64,000 nucleotides of DNA from Miscanthus floridulus (GCF_019320115.1 NC_089586.1:1116001-1180000); one strand, 5' to 3'. Numbered from the stretch's first letter, positions 1 to 10,825 are shown. A program made the numbers and translations. The notes: generated from the sequence alone by a model not told the origin.

Positions 1-1274
1 TTGGGCTTTATCCCAAACTGATCCTTCATAATTTCTACTATCCTATTGGCCCAAAAAGCATCAGCTTCCTGCTGACGAACTGGCTGAATTTCTACAGGAG
101 GTACCTGCTGATATCCTTCCACATATCTTTGTGGTCCATGATCTCCAACAATCAGCATATTTGCCGTTACTTGTGGTCCATTAACCTGTTGGAAAGGATT
201 CATCGGCTGAGCTGCCGATGCTTGATTCTGAACACCAGCTTGCATATAACCTTGTTGAATCCCTGCAATCTGTTGATTTTGTTGAACTGTGTGTTGAACA
301 GGTAACTGTCCTGACCAACCATTATTAGAACCCATCGGTACAAAACTCACCGATGACTAGTAATTTGCTGACATTGTTGGATAATTATAACCAGCTTGAG
401 GCATAAACTGAACCCCAGTTTGACTCATAACAGGGGCTTTCTGCTGTATCGGCAGTAAGCTTGCCGATGGATTTGAACTGGGCGTTTGAACCAAAGGCAT
501 TTGGAAACCCCCTGGAGTTGGTTGCATAGTAGTTGTTGTGGCATATTGAGGCACTTGGGCCATCGGCGAAACAGCCGATGGTATAGGAGCTTTACCTACT
601 GCGTCAAACACTTGAGGTAATCCAAGATTGAAAGCAGATGACTCCGGAGGCATACCATATCCCCACCAATTAGTAGGAATCTGGCTATTCCGAGACACAG
701 GGCCTGACATAGCTGATGCCGATAGATCCATACTAAGCTGAATTCGTCCTCCTGGTAGTACCAGATCTGATCGTATCGGTGTAGATTGAATATTAGGTAA
801 GCCTGCCAATACTGGAGAAGAAGTAACTTCTGTACCCACAACGGCCGAGGGAGCCGATGGAGTATTGACAGATGCCGGCTCTGGTTGGTGATAGGCAGGC
901 TCAACATAATGCGGTGACGCTTGTCCTTCTTTGAGAGTTCGAACCACAGCATTATGAACAGTATTGGACAACACATTGGAATGATTAATCAAAGCATGAT
1001 TTACTGTAGAATTAACCATCTCTTGAAGTTTACCAGGATTGGAGTCAAAGGTAACCTGCCGAGGCAATGGCAAATCTTGCTTCTGGATGACTTGTCCACT
1101 CTTGTTCAGGCTAAATGATTTCAGACAAAGCTGCCTGTATTCTTCTATGGCCTTTTCCATAGCCTGCCTCTGTTCTTCCTTAAGATCTTCTTCTGATACC
1201 GTGATAATGTTCCCCGCATCGATCTCGGAATTGAACATATTGACCGGACTGATTGGTCCCACTGGGCGTGCCAA
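1..1274 (-). pseudogene. Ty3/gypsy gag, N-terminal part, one in-frame stop, runs off left edge
   Basis: This is the start of the capsid (gag) polyprotein of a minus-strand gypsy element; the rest lies beyond position 1. The frame is open from 1274 to 360, meets a TAG at 357-359, and continues in the same frame to position 1. The last part has a motif (DAFWANRIVEIMKDQFGIKP) that I associate with gag of grass gypsy elements. Before it comes a long Pro/Gln/Ser/Met-rich low-complexity stretch of about 300 residues. The upstream-most codon at 1272-1274 is TTG and lies in the presumed primer-binding site; the first ATG is at 1236-1238, so translation more likely starts there. The stop is consistent with a CAG to TAG change. 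No pol is inside the window. Assignment to gypsy is likely; assignment to the Tat-like branch is a guess. Confidence 0.72.
1255..1273 (-). other. Candidate primer-binding site of the left gypsy element
   Basis: On the minus strand the block beginning TGGCACGCCCAGTGGGACC follows the LTR end by a few bases, where a reverse-transcription primer site is expected. It does not match initiator Met tRNA; a Lys- or Arg-type tRNA is possible. It overlaps the first codons of the gag frame. The tRNA identity is not established. Confidence 0.45.
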
Positions 1275-1621
1275 AAGATGTGTTAACGCAAAAGTGGATC
1301 TACAAACACAAAGTGCTAATACCCGAATCTGTATCCAAGGCGTGCCAGTCGATTTGACCTGTTAATCGACAAGGATGAAGATACAAGCACTTTGGTCCTG
1401 ACAACAGCGATACGCCCAGAAGTCACGGCCAAGAGGTACTCACGCGGAACTCGAGGATCGCCGAAGGTCGCACTGAAGCGATGCAGCTCGCCGAATCAAT
1501 GAGAACTCGTAAAGAGAAAATAATGCAAATTAACGAAGTCGCCGAAAAGTAAGTAGATACAAATAGGAGTAAAAATTGGTTTTGATATTGATTGATATCT
1601 CTTTACATTGCCCCTCACTCC

Positions 1622-1630
1622 ATATTTATA
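1622..1630 (-). promoter_or_regulatory. TATA box in the LTR
   Basis: The minus strand reads TATAAATAT about 450 bp from the LTR start and about 340 bp before the LTR end, a normal position for the U3 promoter of an LTR retrotransposon. Confidence 0.5.
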
Positions 1631-1800
1631 CCCTGATCTAAAGAGACACAACCAAACACAACTAGGACACCAAGCCCATATCTAAGGAAACACGTGACTC
1701 TTACATGAATCATACTCTAACAAATATAGAAAAGGAAATCAACTCCTATCTATTTCCCTGTCCGCCTTAATTACGATGGAAATCTCACTGTCCTTCTTCC

Positions 1801-1944
1801 CATCGGCATACCCCCTGTTTCATCAGCAATAGTCTTCAAGTCTTCCCTCATCAGCATACTCCTTGTTTCATTAGCAGCAGTCTTCAAATCTCCCTTCATC
1901 GGCATACTCCCTGTTTCATCAGCAGAAGTCTTCAAGCCTCCCTT
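1801..1944. repeat. Three 48-bp tandem repeats in U3 of the LTR
   Basis: Units begin at 1801, 1849 and 1897, and a fourth start appears at 1945. Each opens with CATCGGCATAC or a close variant and contains GTTTCATCAGCA and GTCTTCAA. The period is a multiple of three, so the minus strand stays open as a 16-residue repeat (PMKGDLKT core), but nothing else suggests coding. U3 enhancer repeats of this kind are common in plant LTRs. Confidence 0.85.
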
Positions 1945-3529
1945 CATCGGCATCACCAGTTATCGGCAACCATCTTTACAAGCTGGCTTTCATCGGCTAT
2001 CAAAGTATACAGTAACTTTCCCCTTGCCGATTAGTCCACTCCGAACATTTTAACACGTGTAAAAAAACGGTGTCAACAGATGGATAGTAAAAGTATGTGG
2101 TTGCAACTGCATATTTAATTCCATACTGAGTACTAAGAACCAAGGTCTGGCATAATTTTAGTTTGTTATTTAGCAGATTAAAAAAATAGATCATCATTAT
2201 TGGACAATGCATCTAGTCATCTAGTGGCTATGTATAACAGGTGTGGTATGGTGGCAACCATACTATGAATCTGTGTGGCCTAATTGTTTTTTTGTTCAGA
2301 TCATATAGAACGATGATTTCTGCTGAAAGCAATTTTTCTTTTTTTATTTATTTCGATATTTGTGTTGCAGGTATTGTTACTGGAAGCGGCTTCCGCTTCT
2401 TGACCCTCTTCCTGCCTTTGCCAGGTGACCAGCTGCAGGCAAAAGTTTCACCTCCAGTGCGTCCTTGAGTGGTGAGGACTCGATCTGCAATTGCTTCCTG
2501 CTGTTCTTTGGGTTTTGTTTTTCATCTATGTGTTGCTAGGATCAGTCAAAGTGGGTATTGTGTTGCCTGTGTAGCTTTATTGGTAATCTCGATGTGTGCA
2601 GAATGTGCTGCTAATCTAAATCTCTACCCCCCACACACTAAATATAATTCGGATGAGTCACAAGCTCGGCTCTGAATTAAAATTTGGTTGTTAGTTGCCA
2701 TAGATCACCTGAGTTATATTGTTGATCTGTGATCCTTCCAAAACCATAGCATCACCTAAAAATGATCCTTTTCATCTAGCAATGTTCTGTCTTTGTACTC
2801 CTTATCATGATGCACTTAAAAATTAAAAACCATAGTATTAGTAAATGTACGCGGTTAAGATTTTATACTTGCCTTTTGATATAATTTGTCACATTCTGTA
2901 CATGTGTTATCCATATCCGTAAGTTAAGGTTTAAATTTCACAATTCAGTTCAATATATATGATCTAGTTTTCTTGTGTTGCTTTTGCTTCTTCCCCTCCT
3001 ATAAAGTCATTTTCAGTAAAAGGGTTCATTCTCCCCTTCCCCAAAGATAAGTCATGGATAATTTTACTATGATTGAATCTGTAAATTTGCAAATCTATTA
3101 GTATTCAATTTATTATTTCAAATTGCTTACTTCGTTGAGTCTATGCTGTTATTGCCAAAATATTATATTACAGTTTTAGTTTAACTAATGCATATACCAA
3201 TGTCAACGATTATTTTCAGGAGGAAGCTGGAGTTTATAAGTGGAGCGCACGAGTGATGGGATGGTCAACAAGCCAACCTTTGTTGCAGTGCTATAGCTTA
3301 TTAGATTTTGATGTGAAGTGTGTTTGATACCTTATGTTTGAGCTGTGTGTGTGTCTAAGCCAAATTTGATATTTGATGATTTTATTAATGATTTGTACAA
3401 ACAAAGCATATTTTGGTTCATAGTTGTCTAAATGCTTTATTAACCATATATTGTTGTTCTAAAAAATTTAATTGCGTGCAAATATTGTTTCATGCTACTA
3501 AAAACGTTGTAATATATGCTATAGCAACA

Positions 3530-3840
3530 AACCAATGGTGTGATAGAAAACCTCGTACCAATGAAATAGTGGGTGTGGCAATAGAGTCTCCAAATTATAG
3601 CAACACAATAGTAAGCGTGGCAATAGAGGGTCCAAGTATAGCAACAAAGTATTGATCGTGGCAATAGACTTTCACCTATAGCAACCAAATATTTGCCGTG
3701 GCAATAGAGGGTTCCATCAATAGCAACCACAGAGATAGTGTGGCAATAAAAAGGCCACATGTAGCAACCAAATATTTGTCATGGCAATAGAGGGTTCCAC
3801 CTATAGCGATCACAGAGATAGTGTGTCAATAGACTGTACA
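3530..3840. repeat. 41-bp tandem array in the CACTA subterminal region
   Basis: The core GTGGCAATAGAGGGTTCCA alternates with TATAGCAACCA. GTGGCA-like starts lie at 3575, 3617, 3658, 3698, 3740, 3781 and 3823, so the spacing is 40-42 bp over about seven units. Units are diverged. The sequence then grades into shorter motifs toward the terminus. Confidence 0.85.
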
Positions 3841-4225
3841 TCTATTGCAATGCTATTGATGTGTGGCAATAAGGTCTATTGCAACACCCATTGTCGTTGC
3901 TGGTGCACCTATTGCCACTCTTTGGTATATGGCAATAGATATCTCTAGCAACGCCGGGTGTTACTATTGCAACACCCACGGTGGATTGCAACACTTTTTG
4001 GCCTATTGCAACACTTCTAGACCGTTGCATCAGGGGTAAAACCTTGTAGAAGTGTTACTAGAGAAAAAAAAGTGTTACAGCAAAAATTATTGTAACACTA
4101 GACAAATATTCCTATAGACAAGTAAATGTGTTAAAAAAACCAGCCTATAGTAACATGGCCAATTGGAGCACAAAGAAAAATATGTTACTAAAAGAGCTAG
4201 TAACACTTTTTTCAAGTTTGTGTTA

Positions 4226-4249
4226 CTATATCCCTGCACTGTAGTAGTG
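4226..4249 (-). repeat. CACTA terminal inverted repeat
   Basis: Minus-strand sequence from 4249 reads CACTACTACAGTGCAGGG and is followed by ATATAGTAACACAAAC, which recurs inverted nearby. The matching left terminus is not in the window, so the 3-bp target duplication cannot be tested. Confidence 0.55.
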
Positions 4250-4692
4250 CATGTTATAGGGGTAACTCCGTAATGTTGCAACGCATGATTTCTAATGTCC
4301 CAACGATGTTTGATTTTAGAGGATTCACTCATGTTGCAGTAGCTCTAACAAGATGTTCTAATGACATCGAGTTGATTTTGTTGTCAATATCTTTTTGGGG
4401 GTGTTGCATGGCATAATAAGCGGATTTTGTATGCTCTCATTGAGATGGAGATGCGTACTTTTTTAATGTTGTAGCCACGATAATTAGATGTCTCAACATG
4501 ATTTTATCAAAATGATATATATTTCTCTGAATGTTACTAAATTGTTTTGATCGAGATGTGTTTTTTCGGATGTTGCAGTTGCCTTAGTTTGTCTTCAAAC
4601 ATTCCTGCAGCAGCAAGATTCATCTCTCTTGATGCTTCGCAAGATAATTTAAGATGTTGCAACAACTGGGTTTTCATGTTATAGCTGCCCGC
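4250..4692. other. Unclassified repeat-like flank, left of the solo LTR
   Basis: There is no gene here. The stretch has recurrent ATGTTGCA/GTTGCAAC words spaced 40-70 bp apart, and similar words resume at 8937-9200. The solo LTR therefore appears to have inserted into a single older repeat of unknown class. CCCGC at 4688-4692 is the target duplication. Confidence 0.5.
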
Positions 4693-5086
4693 TGTAACAA
4701 CCCAAAAATCCATACACTAAAAATACCAACTACAAATTTTTTTCTTAAAAACTCCCATGTGTTGATGAGTGTCATGTATAGAAACCCAACCTAAGAGATG
4801 CATTAGGTCTAACCCCAACCTAAGTCATCACACAAGCATGGCATGCCATTGTTAATCATGTTTATTTAAATACTAACAAATGAAACATAGCATATATTGT
4901 TAACTCACATGGTGATTTGGATTTTCATTTGCTTTATGTAATGCCTAAAACTCCTTTAAAGAAACACACCATAAAGCAATTATTATTCAAACCAAAGGAT
5001 AAATGTTTAAAAAGAAAACTATTTCCATTTGTGTATAACAAAACTACACCTATTGTTGTTATACAAAATAGCTAAATAAATTACTA

Positions 5087-5107
5087 ATATATATATATAT
5101 ATATATA
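5087..5107. repeat. (AT)n microsatellite
   Basis: About ten uninterrupted AT units lie inside the solo LTR. Confidence 0.9.
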
Positions 5108-5531
5108 AATGATATGGGCATCATATCTAAAAGGTACACCAATTTGAAATTCAAAATTTCAAACCAAATTTGAATTCAAAACAAAGAAGAAGAAGCAGGC
5201 CGGCCCACGAGCTTGCGCAGGCCCAGCAAGCCAGCCAGCATGCCGCCCACGCCCACGCGCCTCCCCGTTCGCTTGTTGTCGTTGCCGCTGGACCCCACGC
5301 GTCAGCCGCACGCCGTCCACAGTGTCGTCTTCCTCCCCCACACCGCCCACGCCTCAACTACCGCGTGACCAAGCCCCGACAGCGCTGGCAGGAGCAGGCC
5401 AGGGGGTCACGCCCAGGGCATGGCCTTGCTCCCCCATGCACCGCAGCCACGCAACCTCGCTCCACCGTCGGATGCGTCCCATGCCTCTCCACCGCACGAT
5501 GCCAGCCGCCATTGGAGGCATGGTGCTCGGC

Positions 5532-5538
5532 TATAAAG
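5532..5538 (+). promoter_or_regulatory. Candidate TATA box in the solo LTR
   Basis: GGCTATAAAGCC lies about 840 bp into the LTR in a GC-rich setting. If used, it would leave a transcribed R-U5 part of more than 3 kb. Confidence 0.35.
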
Positions 5539-6604
5539 CCACGCCTGGCACCTCAACCTCTCCATCAGCCACCGCCGCCGCTTGGTGGCCCAGCAGCCAC
5601 ACCACACCGAGAGTAGAGGGCCGAGAAGGAGTTTAGGAAAGGAGGATCGGAGCCACCCGCGTGCTGCCGAAGTCACCGGAGCCGAGGGCGACGCCGTCGT
5701 CATCATCACAGTCGTGGGTCGACACTACACGACTTCCGGAGCTACACGGCCGCAACTCACCACTACGTCACCATCCAATCCTCCACGACACCAATGGTGA
5801 GCCCCTAGTCATTCCCCTGCTCGCCACCGGACCACATCGTGTCGGCCATGGCGCTCCACACTAGGAGCGCGTAGGCCAGGGCCGTCTCCAGCCTCTGGGT
5901 ACACACGCACACCCGCAACCACACCGTGACCACCCCACCGGAGCCCCGTGGTGCACCCGCATGCCTCGTCGTCGTCTTCATGATCACCGTGGCCGCCGGG
6001 GAGCCCCTATCAGCCACATGGGAACCTAAAGCCTCGCCTTGAGCCCTGGACGCCTTCGCCGTGCACCCACGGATTCGCAGAAGCCCTTATCTGCCCAGCC
6101 GAGCCACCAGAGAGCCTGCATGCGCGACCTTGCCATCGGCGAGCACCGCCGAGCCACCAACCACTGTGGCCAATGCCCTAGAAGGCCTCGGCCACCACTT
6201 AGACCCTAGCATCATGATCACCATGGCCTAGGGAAGCTTTTCCCCTCCCCAATTGGACACCAGTGCTGCCACGGAGGCTCACCAGCGAGCTCGCCGCTGG
6301 CAAGAGCACAACCATGGGAGAAACAGGGGAAACTCCCCTCGCCGGCCACCTGCGCATGCACCCGGTGCACATGGACCACGCCTGAGAGAAGAAGGGTGGA
6401 CTCGGTCCACCATGGACCCTGCTTTAGGTCCATGGACCGTGAACATGGGTCCACCGTGAGCCACGCTCATGCCCACAGCTAAAGACCACAGCCCAGTGGG
6501 GGCCCAAGGTTGTGACATGGCTGCGTCATAGCCTGCCACATGTCCAGGTCAGCCCGGCCCAGACCAGCCCAACCCGAGCCCACCAGAGCCCATTTGAGAC
6601 TCGG

Positions 6605-7030
6605 CCCATGTTGACCGTTGACCGGTCAACATTGACCATTGACCCGGCCCATATGTCAGTGACATGGACACTCTGGACCCACATGTTAGATGCTGACATC
6701 ATGCTGACGTCACACGGGACCCACACGTCAGGAGCCAACACAACCAGGGTGATGTCATGCTGACGTCATGATGACATCAGCTGCTGACGTCAGCAGCCCT
6801 GGCCCCACACGTCAGTGACCCTGATCGTTGACCGTAGACCGTTGACCGTTGACTCACCGTTGACTGACGTTGACTTTGACCGGACCCACATGTCAGTGAC
6901 CCAAGACTCCTTGGACCCACCTGTCAGAACTGATGATGTAATGCTGATGTCAGCTGGACCCCACCTATCAGCTCGGAACCGGGATGCTGACGTCAGCATG
7001 CCACGTGGACCAGTCGCTGCGTGACACGTG
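6605..7030. promoter_or_regulatory. Dense W-box and TGACG motif array in the solo LTR
   Basis: At least ten TTGAC(C/T) words (W-box core for WRKY factors) and several TGACGTCA or TGACGTCAGC words (bZIP/TGA-type) fall in about 425 bp, with CACGTGTC at the end. A diverged ACCCACATGTCAGTGAC unit recurs near 6650, 6805 and 6890, so part of the density comes from local repetition. Binding is not shown. Confidence 0.5.
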
Positions 7031-8936
7031 TCAGCCCAGGATTAATTCAGCCTTTTTCCATTTTCAGAGATGGTTTAATCTTCGGAAATTCATAACTAAT
7101 TCATATGACCTCAGAAAAATATGAAACTAGGACCAAAATTCATCTAAAATCGAGCTCTACGCAATGAACCCATGCTTGAGTGCATTTGACTCTTTTGAAT
7201 TTTTATTGCTTCTTTGTGCTATTCTATAGACGTCGCTAACGCGACTATAATATGATCGTTTGTAGACTCGGAGGAGAACCAGACAGACGAGGACCGTGAG
7301 TACCATGAGGAGTACGGAGATGACTACACTAAAGGTGCCACATCCCACCCAATCTCGTAGCACCTATTACGCATGGCTAATATAGAACCTCTATTGCTTT
7401 ACTTTATTGTTATATTCATAATATGATAGGACTTGCATGGTAGTATGCTTACTTGATGGCCTCTACCTTGACGCAACCTTACCCCTGCATACCCTACTAT
7501 TAGGCTAGACACACGCTTACTGCTATATCTCATTACTTGTACTTCTACTACGCTTATACAACATTAATGCGTGGTGTTATCTAGACTATGGGGAGAGTGC
7601 TGCGTGTGTGACTTGGGTGTGTGGAGGGTGAGGGTTGTGTTGACCAAGTTGGAGTATACGACGAGCCTAGGGCAAGTCATGCCATGTGGTGCTACCTGGG
7701 CACCCCTGGAATGGATACCTGTGGTGGATAAAAGGTATATGAGGTGGTCCTAGGTGTGAACCTGTGATGGGAGGAGCCCGGGATGGAGGTGCTGTGGTGG
7801 CACGGTAAATGGAAACCCTAATGAAGACATTCTGGCTTGGTCATCCCTAAGGACTTACTAGTACTCAGATTCACCGGGAAGCCTTACGTACCACTCACCC
7901 TATATGGTGCGGGACGGCCGGACTACTTGGTAGGATATTGCCACTACTGCTAGGTTGATAGCGGACAGTGTAAGGAGGTACGGGGCACGGAGGATTTCCC
8001 CCACACCCTTCTGAGACTTCATGGATACCTTGTGGACCCGACTCATGACTCACAGTTTTAGCCACCCTAGACCAGACTTGGGGTGTACCAGGGCTGAATG
8101 GTAGAGTGGCATTATCCTAGGCTAGCAAGCGGCCAGAATCAGCCCAGTTGACGACGGTCAGCGAAGAAGGTAGATCTTGTGGTTATGTAAAACCTCTGCA
8201 GAGTGTATGGTTGATCGATCGATACATGTGCCGACTTGTCGGCTATGGACCTTTCCTGGGTTTCGCTTAAACTAGATAGTGAGATGAGTCCTTCTCTTTC
8301 TTCCCCCGTGAGAGAGTGTCGGTCGTAGCTAGGGGCTACGGACCTTGAGACAGTGCCGAGAGGGAGTTGGCCTGTCGACTGAGCGATGGTATGGTAATGG
8401 TATGGAGATGGTGGTATATCGATCCCAGGATCGAAACCTGGCTCTAGAATGGAAATGGGGTGGAATGTGTGTGGGAATGGTGTTAAAACTTGACTATACT
8501 TTTATTATATACTTAATATGCTACTGCATAGGAAACCCTAGCCTTATAGGTTCCTTTTGACTATATTCCACTTGCATTCAATTTCCACAAAGCAATGCTC
8601 ATGGGTTGGGAGTGGCCAGTACAAATTGTACTGATAAATTTTGGCACACAGGTTCTGCTGAGGAGTATAGCTCCGAGGAGTTTGACGGATGAGGGGTTCG
8701 TGCCTATGCTCGAGTTTGGCGATCTTATCTTCAAGTTATTCTGAATAAATGCTACTTTTGATTCCGCCAATGCGGCGATGTAATAAATTATGTAATTCCG
8801 CACTATTGTACTATGGTATTATCGTTGTATGGATGTGGTATTCGACTGGAAACTTGGGTAATATGATCTACAACGGTCTTATTACACTTCGACGCTGTGG
8901 ATTTTCCTTCGCGGAAATCGGGGTCGTTTCACCCGC

Positions 8937-9297
8937 GTCTCTCTCTCTCTCCCCCTCCCTCTGTCACAGTAATGTCCAGGCAGCGTGTGAAGCGATGCAA
9001 GGGTGAGTGTTGTTGCGTTCGCACTCCAGCAACGGTAGGTACATGAAGTGTTCGACCGCATGGGAGAAAGATGCCCGAAGCGACATTCATATATATACTT
9101 GCAACATTCAGAAGATAGTAATGCAACATTGCGATAGAACTGAAGTATCATTATACTGTATCTTGATACGGAAGTTGCGTGAGGGTTGTAGGTAGCGCGC
9201 AGTGATGCAGCCATTGCGACTTGTAATGCCTGTCGAGTATGTGTCGACAAGCATGTCGTAGGATGGCTGATAATTTACGAGGCCAAAGGTAGCAAAG
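8937..9297. other. Unclassified repeat-like flank, right of the solo LTR
   Basis: The stretch opens with a CT-rich run at 8937-8962, then GCAACATT-type words as in 4250-4692. No coding signal is seen. ATGTCGTAG near 9254 recurs just beyond the next element near 10027, so short pieces of this flank look duplicated. Confidence 0.4.
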
Positions 9298-9300
9298 CAT

Positions 9301-10025
9301 GGCCCTGTTTGGATACTCTAGCTCAGCTAGAGGTTAGAGCTAGTTTCTAGCTCTAGACTAGCCCTGAACTAACTCTAGTCCAAGAGGTGTTTGGATGCAA
9401 GGGTTAAATTAACAATAAATGTACTTCTGCTCCGGCACGCGGTGGGCGATAGGGAGGGAGGCCGGAGCCCCTGCCGCATCCAGGAAGGAGCTCGACGTCG
9501 TCGCCCTGGAGGAAGTCTTTGTACAGCCGAATCCCTAGGAACCCCTCCGCCGCCGGCGCTTGCGAGTTGAGGTCGAGACCGGCGCGGGCAGGGCCGCTCT
9601 CCGACGGCTGCGAGCTCCACAAGTCGAATCCGTCTCCGTCCATCGCTCGCCGACGGAGGGGAAGGGCATGGCGGGAGGGAGGGAGGCGGCGCGGGCGACA
9701 GAGATCCGCCTCCGGGGGGCCGCCGGTGCTGCTCCTTTGGCGGATTGAAGCGGCGGCGGCGCGAGTCGTGAAGGGGGGAAGCTAGTCGCGATGTGGGATG
9801 GGAGTGCCGAGGATCCGGTGCGGGTGGACCGGTGGAGTAATAAAAAAATAAGAGTTTTCAGCGGGCCCCACCAGAACTAGCCCAAATAATCACCTCTTTT
9901 GAGGGATAGTTTTTTGGGGTGGGCTAGTTGTAAATAACCACTCTAGCCCTCCTGTTTGGATACTTTTGGGCTAGTTGAGCTCAAACTAGCACAAACTAGC
10001 TATAGCCCTGGATCCAAACAGGGCC
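9301..10025. mobile_element. PIF/Harbinger-like non-autonomous TIR element, 725 bp
   Basis: The left end GGCCCTGTTTGGAT matches the inverted right end (minus strand GGCCCTGTTTGGATCC). CAT flanks both sides (9298-9300 and 10026-10028), a 3-bp duplication as in PIF/Harbinger. Near both ends are many CTAG/AGCTAG words, and a near-palindrome around GAGCTC lies at about 9950-10023. The centre is GC-rich and holds a gene fragment on the minus strand. No transposase catalytic core is visible, so it needs an autonomous partner. Confidence 0.62.
9404..9643 (-). pseudogene. N-terminal fragment of a transposon-associated protein
   Basis: The minus-strand frame begins with ATG at 9643 and includes DLNSQAPAAEGFLGIRLYKD followed by a Pro/Arg/Gly-rich stretch. 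I associate an acidic start followed by LDLNSQ with the first exon of SANT/Myb-like accessory proteins of grass Harbinger-type elements, but I cannot confirm it. It ends after 79 codons in AT-rich sequence without a domain, as in an internally deleted element. The reading is tentative. Confidence 0.4.
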
Positions 10026-10028
10026 CAT

Positions 10029-10391
10029 GTCGTAGAGTGGCTAACGAGTAAGGAATGCATTGATTAGTATAGGACCCACCATTAGACGACAACTGTTGGA
10101 TGGCCACATGAGCGTCCCATCGACACAGCCGTTCCGTCCGGACGTACGAGCGCCAGCAAGCGGGTAACAAGTACAGATGAGCAACTTCTGTACATGCCAA
10201 AAAAAAATTACAGCCTAGGAGCATCTTTCTAACTGAGAATGGGGATTGTGTTTCAATGGGTATCCGTGGTTCTCTCTAGTTCAACTCAAAGAATTAATTA
10301 GACAATTCATTCCCTCTCTTTATTTCTAATCTGTAATCTTGACTGAACACAGCTGCCCAATATAAGCTGAAGCGCCTGTGGTTGCTTAGCA
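10029..10391. other. Intergenic stretch without a recognisable feature
   Basis: The sequence has mixed composition, no coding signal and no repeat structure that I can see. It lies between the 725-bp TIR element and the next small TIR element. Confidence 0.4.
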
Positions 10392-10503
10392 CCCTGTTTG
10401 CTTGGCTTATAAGCCGTATTTTTTCAGCCGATGAATAATATTTTTCTCTCACAACAAATCAGCCAACGGTACTTTTAGTCATGGCTTATCAGCCAAGCGA
10501 ACA
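10392..10503. mobile_element. Small MITE, about 112 bp
   Basis: The left end CCCTGTTTGCTTGGCTTATAA is the near inverse of the right end (ATCAGCCAAGCGAACA). This matches a short, very common grass MITE that I place loosely with hAT-type elements. TAGCA flanks it at 10387-10391 and 10504-10508. The class and exact ends are uncertain because the outer bases have diverged. Confidence 0.6.
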
Positions 10504-10549
10504 TAGCACTTTATATCTGAACCTGCATGTATGCCGCGCTCCCAACTAA

Positions 10550-10822
10550 GGCTCCGTTTGGCACGGCTTCGGCCGGCTCCGGCTTATCCGACATCAACAC
10601 TGTAGCAGCACTGTAGCACGAAGCCGGTTTCTCTCCCCTCCCCTCTCACCGGCACGTGCACTGTTCATCGAAACAGGAGGAACCGGTTCTCTGGCTTGTC
10701 CCGGGGTGCTACAGTACGCGTGCTACAGTAACACAGACAAGTTGAGGGAGAAAACGGGCCTCGTGCTGCAGTGTGCTACAGTGTTGGTGTTGGAGCCGGT
10801 AGAAACCGTGCCAAACGGGGCC
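10550..10822. mobile_element. Tourist/PIF-like MITE, 273 bp, target duplication TAA
   Basis: The ends GGCTCCGTTTGGCACGG and CCGTGCCAAACGGGGCC form an inverted repeat with one mismatch near the outer end. TAA lies directly outside each end (10547-10549 and 10823-10825). The interior has repeated CTGTAGCA/TGCTACAG words able to form a hairpin and has no ORF. This structure is typical of Tourist-like MITEs. Confidence 0.78.
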
Positions 10823-10825
10823 TAA

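Larger units (their letters stand above)
1281..2078 (-). repeat. 5' LTR of the left gypsy element
   Basis: Read on the minus strand the LTR begins TGTTGACACCG at 2078 and ends TTAACA at 1281, giving TG...CA ends and a length of 798 bp. Gag and the candidate primer site lie directly downstream. A TATA-like box lies inside and a 48-bp tandem repeat occupies the U3 part. The partner LTR is outside the window, so the boundaries rest on terminal motifs only and the target duplication (right flank GATGG) cannot be checked. Confidence 0.6.
2079..4249. mobile_element. Right end of a CACTA (En/Spm-like) DNA transposon
   Basis: The segment ends at 4249 with GTAGTG, the complement of CACTAC. Immediately inside are clusters of short direct and inverted motifs (TGTTACTA/TAGTAACA, TATTGCAACAC), typical of CACTA subterminal regions. 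Further in lies a 41-bp tandem array. The left part (2240-3300) has intron-like and exon-like pieces with TTGCAG and TTTTCAG acceptors but no protein I recognise. The left terminus is absent because the gypsy LTR abuts at 2078, so the gypsy element probably inserted into this transposon. No transposase domain is visible. Confidence 0.6.
4693..8931 (+). mobile_element. Giant solo LTR of a gypsy element, 4239 bp, target duplication CCCGC
   Basis: The segment starts TGTAACAACCC and ends GGTCGTTTCA, so it has TG...CA ends. CCCGC lies immediately before (4688-4692) and immediately after (8932-8936), a perfect 5-bp duplication. No primer site, purine tract, gag or pol is inside, and the window shows no second copy. 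It is therefore a solo LTR, left by recombination between two LTRs. The TGTAAC start and multi-kb size fit Del/Tekay-type chromoviruses or their non-autonomous derivatives. The first 450 bp are AT-rich, about 5200-6500 is very GC-rich with many random open frames, and 6600-7030 is dense in W-box and TGACG motifs. Confidence 0.82.

Noticed and set aside
3530..3840. CRISPR-like regular repeats
   Set aside because: The units are contiguous and diverged with no unique spacers, in plant DNA at a CACTA end.
5151..6540. Many overlapping open frames on both strands in the solo LTR
   Set aside because: They are all in GC-rich sequence, low-complexity, mutually overlapping and without domains.
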